Shown here: positions 63,511-64,000 of the stretch, in pieces
Numbering within the stretch: position 1 is the first letter of the stretch
Layout of the letters: each line of letters opens with the position of its first letter
From: Microcoleus sp. AS-A8
GTDB taxonomy: Bacteria > Cyanobacteriota > Cyanobacteriia > Cyanobacteriales > Coleofasciculaceae
Reading direction: 5' to 3'
DNA length: 64,000 nucleotides
NCBI GenBank assembly: GCA_039962225.1
Contig: JAMPKV010000009.1
Location: 124,001-188,000 of the forward strand
Notes under the pieces: generated by a model
Databases searched by the model: none
What the model was told of the DNA's origin: nothing
Seen by the model: the letters and a program-made list of their open reading frames with translations, nothing else
Translations under genes and position numbers: made by a program

Positions 63511-64000
63511 ATGACAGAATTTTCAGACTTTGAAACCCCACCTGGGCAAGCCGAATCAAAAAAATCATTCCCCACCATACTTTGGATTATTGGAGGCTTA
63601 GGTTGTGGCTGTTTTGGTCTCATCATCCTGGGAATTATTGCTGCGATCGCTTTGCCCAGTCTTCTCACCCAAGCCCATAAAGCTAGACAAGCAGAAGCCA
63701 GAAATAACGTTAATTCAATGGTTAGAGGGCAGCAAGCTTTTCATATCGAGAAAGGAACTTTTAGCAAATCGATTGAAGAGTTAGGGGTTGGTATTCGACC
63801 AGAAACGGAGAGTTATCGCTATCAGATTGTGCCTCAGGCGGGTAACAAGAGTGTGATGATTACAGCTCAAGCGAAGCAGGTAATGTTGAAGAGCTACACG
63901 GGCGCTGTTTTTACGACTAAAAAAGGTCAGGATGTGGCTACTGTCTCAGGAGTTTGTGAAACTGATACTCCCTCTACAACTCCTCCAGCCATGCCAAAGT
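63511..64000 (+). CDS. Type IV pilin-like (GspG/H-type) protein (3' end beyond window)
   Basis: From ATG 63511 the frame is open to the right edge (163 codons). A leader of about 40 residues with a Cys/Gly-rich hydrophobic helix (GGLGCGCFGLIILGIIAA) is followed by IALPSLLTQAHKARQAEARN, the classic pilin/pseudopilin alpha-1 pattern. After it come GTFSKSIEELGVGIRPETES and similar. The usual GFTLIE cleavage motif is missing, so processing by prepilin peptidase is uncertain, as in many cyanobacterial pilin-like proteins. Confidence 0.75.
   Translation, partial: MTEFSDFETPPGQAESKKSFPTILWIIGGLGCGCFGLIILGIIAAIALPSLLTQAHKARQAEARNNVNSMVRGQQAFHIEKGTFSKSIEELGVGIRPETESYRYQIVPQAGNKSVMITAQAKQVMLKSYTGAVFTTKKGQDVATVSGVCETDTPSTTPPAMPK

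Overview
The window is chromosomal DNA from a cyanobacterium. The evidence is the many HIP1 octamers (GCGATCGC); genes for RuBisCO accumulation factor Raf1 and the cytochrome b6-f subunit PetL; families known mainly from cyanobacteria (DUF1830, DUF4079, a ThiO-ThiG fusion, kinase-TPR proteins, a TpsA-like CHAT protein); and many dispersed short repeats. Repeat load and gene content suggest a large-genome, probably filamentous species. The genus cannot be fixed from the sequence alone. No rRNA, tRNA or CRISPR array was found.

Layout. 1-13.1 kb: start of a response regulator (cut by the edge), raf1, an Ap4A phosphorylase, thiO-thiG, two small paralogous anchored proteins (one behind a well-formed NtcA-type promoter), DUF4079 and DUF1830 proteins, a B12-binding radical SAM enzyme, a DICT/degenerate HD-GYP protein, a pentapeptide-repeat protein, a CPBP protease and clpS. 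13.4-24.5 kb: an alpha/beta hydrolase, a 1207-residue TpsA-like CHAT protein, DUF2993, a lone MotA/TolQ/ExbB channel overlapping a GNAT gene, a second radical SAM enzyme and an M50 protease fused to TPRs. 24.5-29 kb: an A+T-rich accessory stretch with a c-di-AMP (ydaO/yuaA) riboswitch lacking an intact target gene, small orphan genes and a membrane glycosyltransferase carrying a repeat inside its frame. 29-37 kb: an M15-type peptidase, a UreH/DsbD-like plus ferric-reductase-like fusion, leuS, SMI1/KNR4, GGCT and ilvE. 37-44 kb: two paralogous Ser/Thr kinase-TPR genes flanking an L,D-transpeptidase. 44-55.5 kb: a candidate small RNA, an XRE regulator, an ADP-ribosylglycohydrolase, aroB, petL (31 codons), a histone-deacetylase-like protein, PRC/DUF2382, TspO, SMP-30 and a class III cyclase.

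55.7-63.2 kb holds the most interesting unit. A three-gene co-directional cassette encodes a large dynamin-like GTPase, a small P-loop GTPase resembling the 'double-GTPase' conflict-system families, and a membrane-anchored coiled-coil protein. It lies between an intact uvrB and a decayed, same-orientation copy of the uvrB 3' end. This arrangement is what a single-crossover insertion of a circular molecule would leave. The best reading is a horizontally acquired defence-type or membrane-remodelling system; the function is inferred, not shown. The window ends inside a type IV pilin-like gene.

Mobile and repeat DNA: three MITE-like elements share about 28-bp terminal inverted repeats and, in two of the three, intact TA flanks (35.3, 43.7 and 54.0 kb). 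There are also GTGGGATGGGC-type hairpin repeats, heptamer tandem repeats and in-frame repeats within coding sequences.
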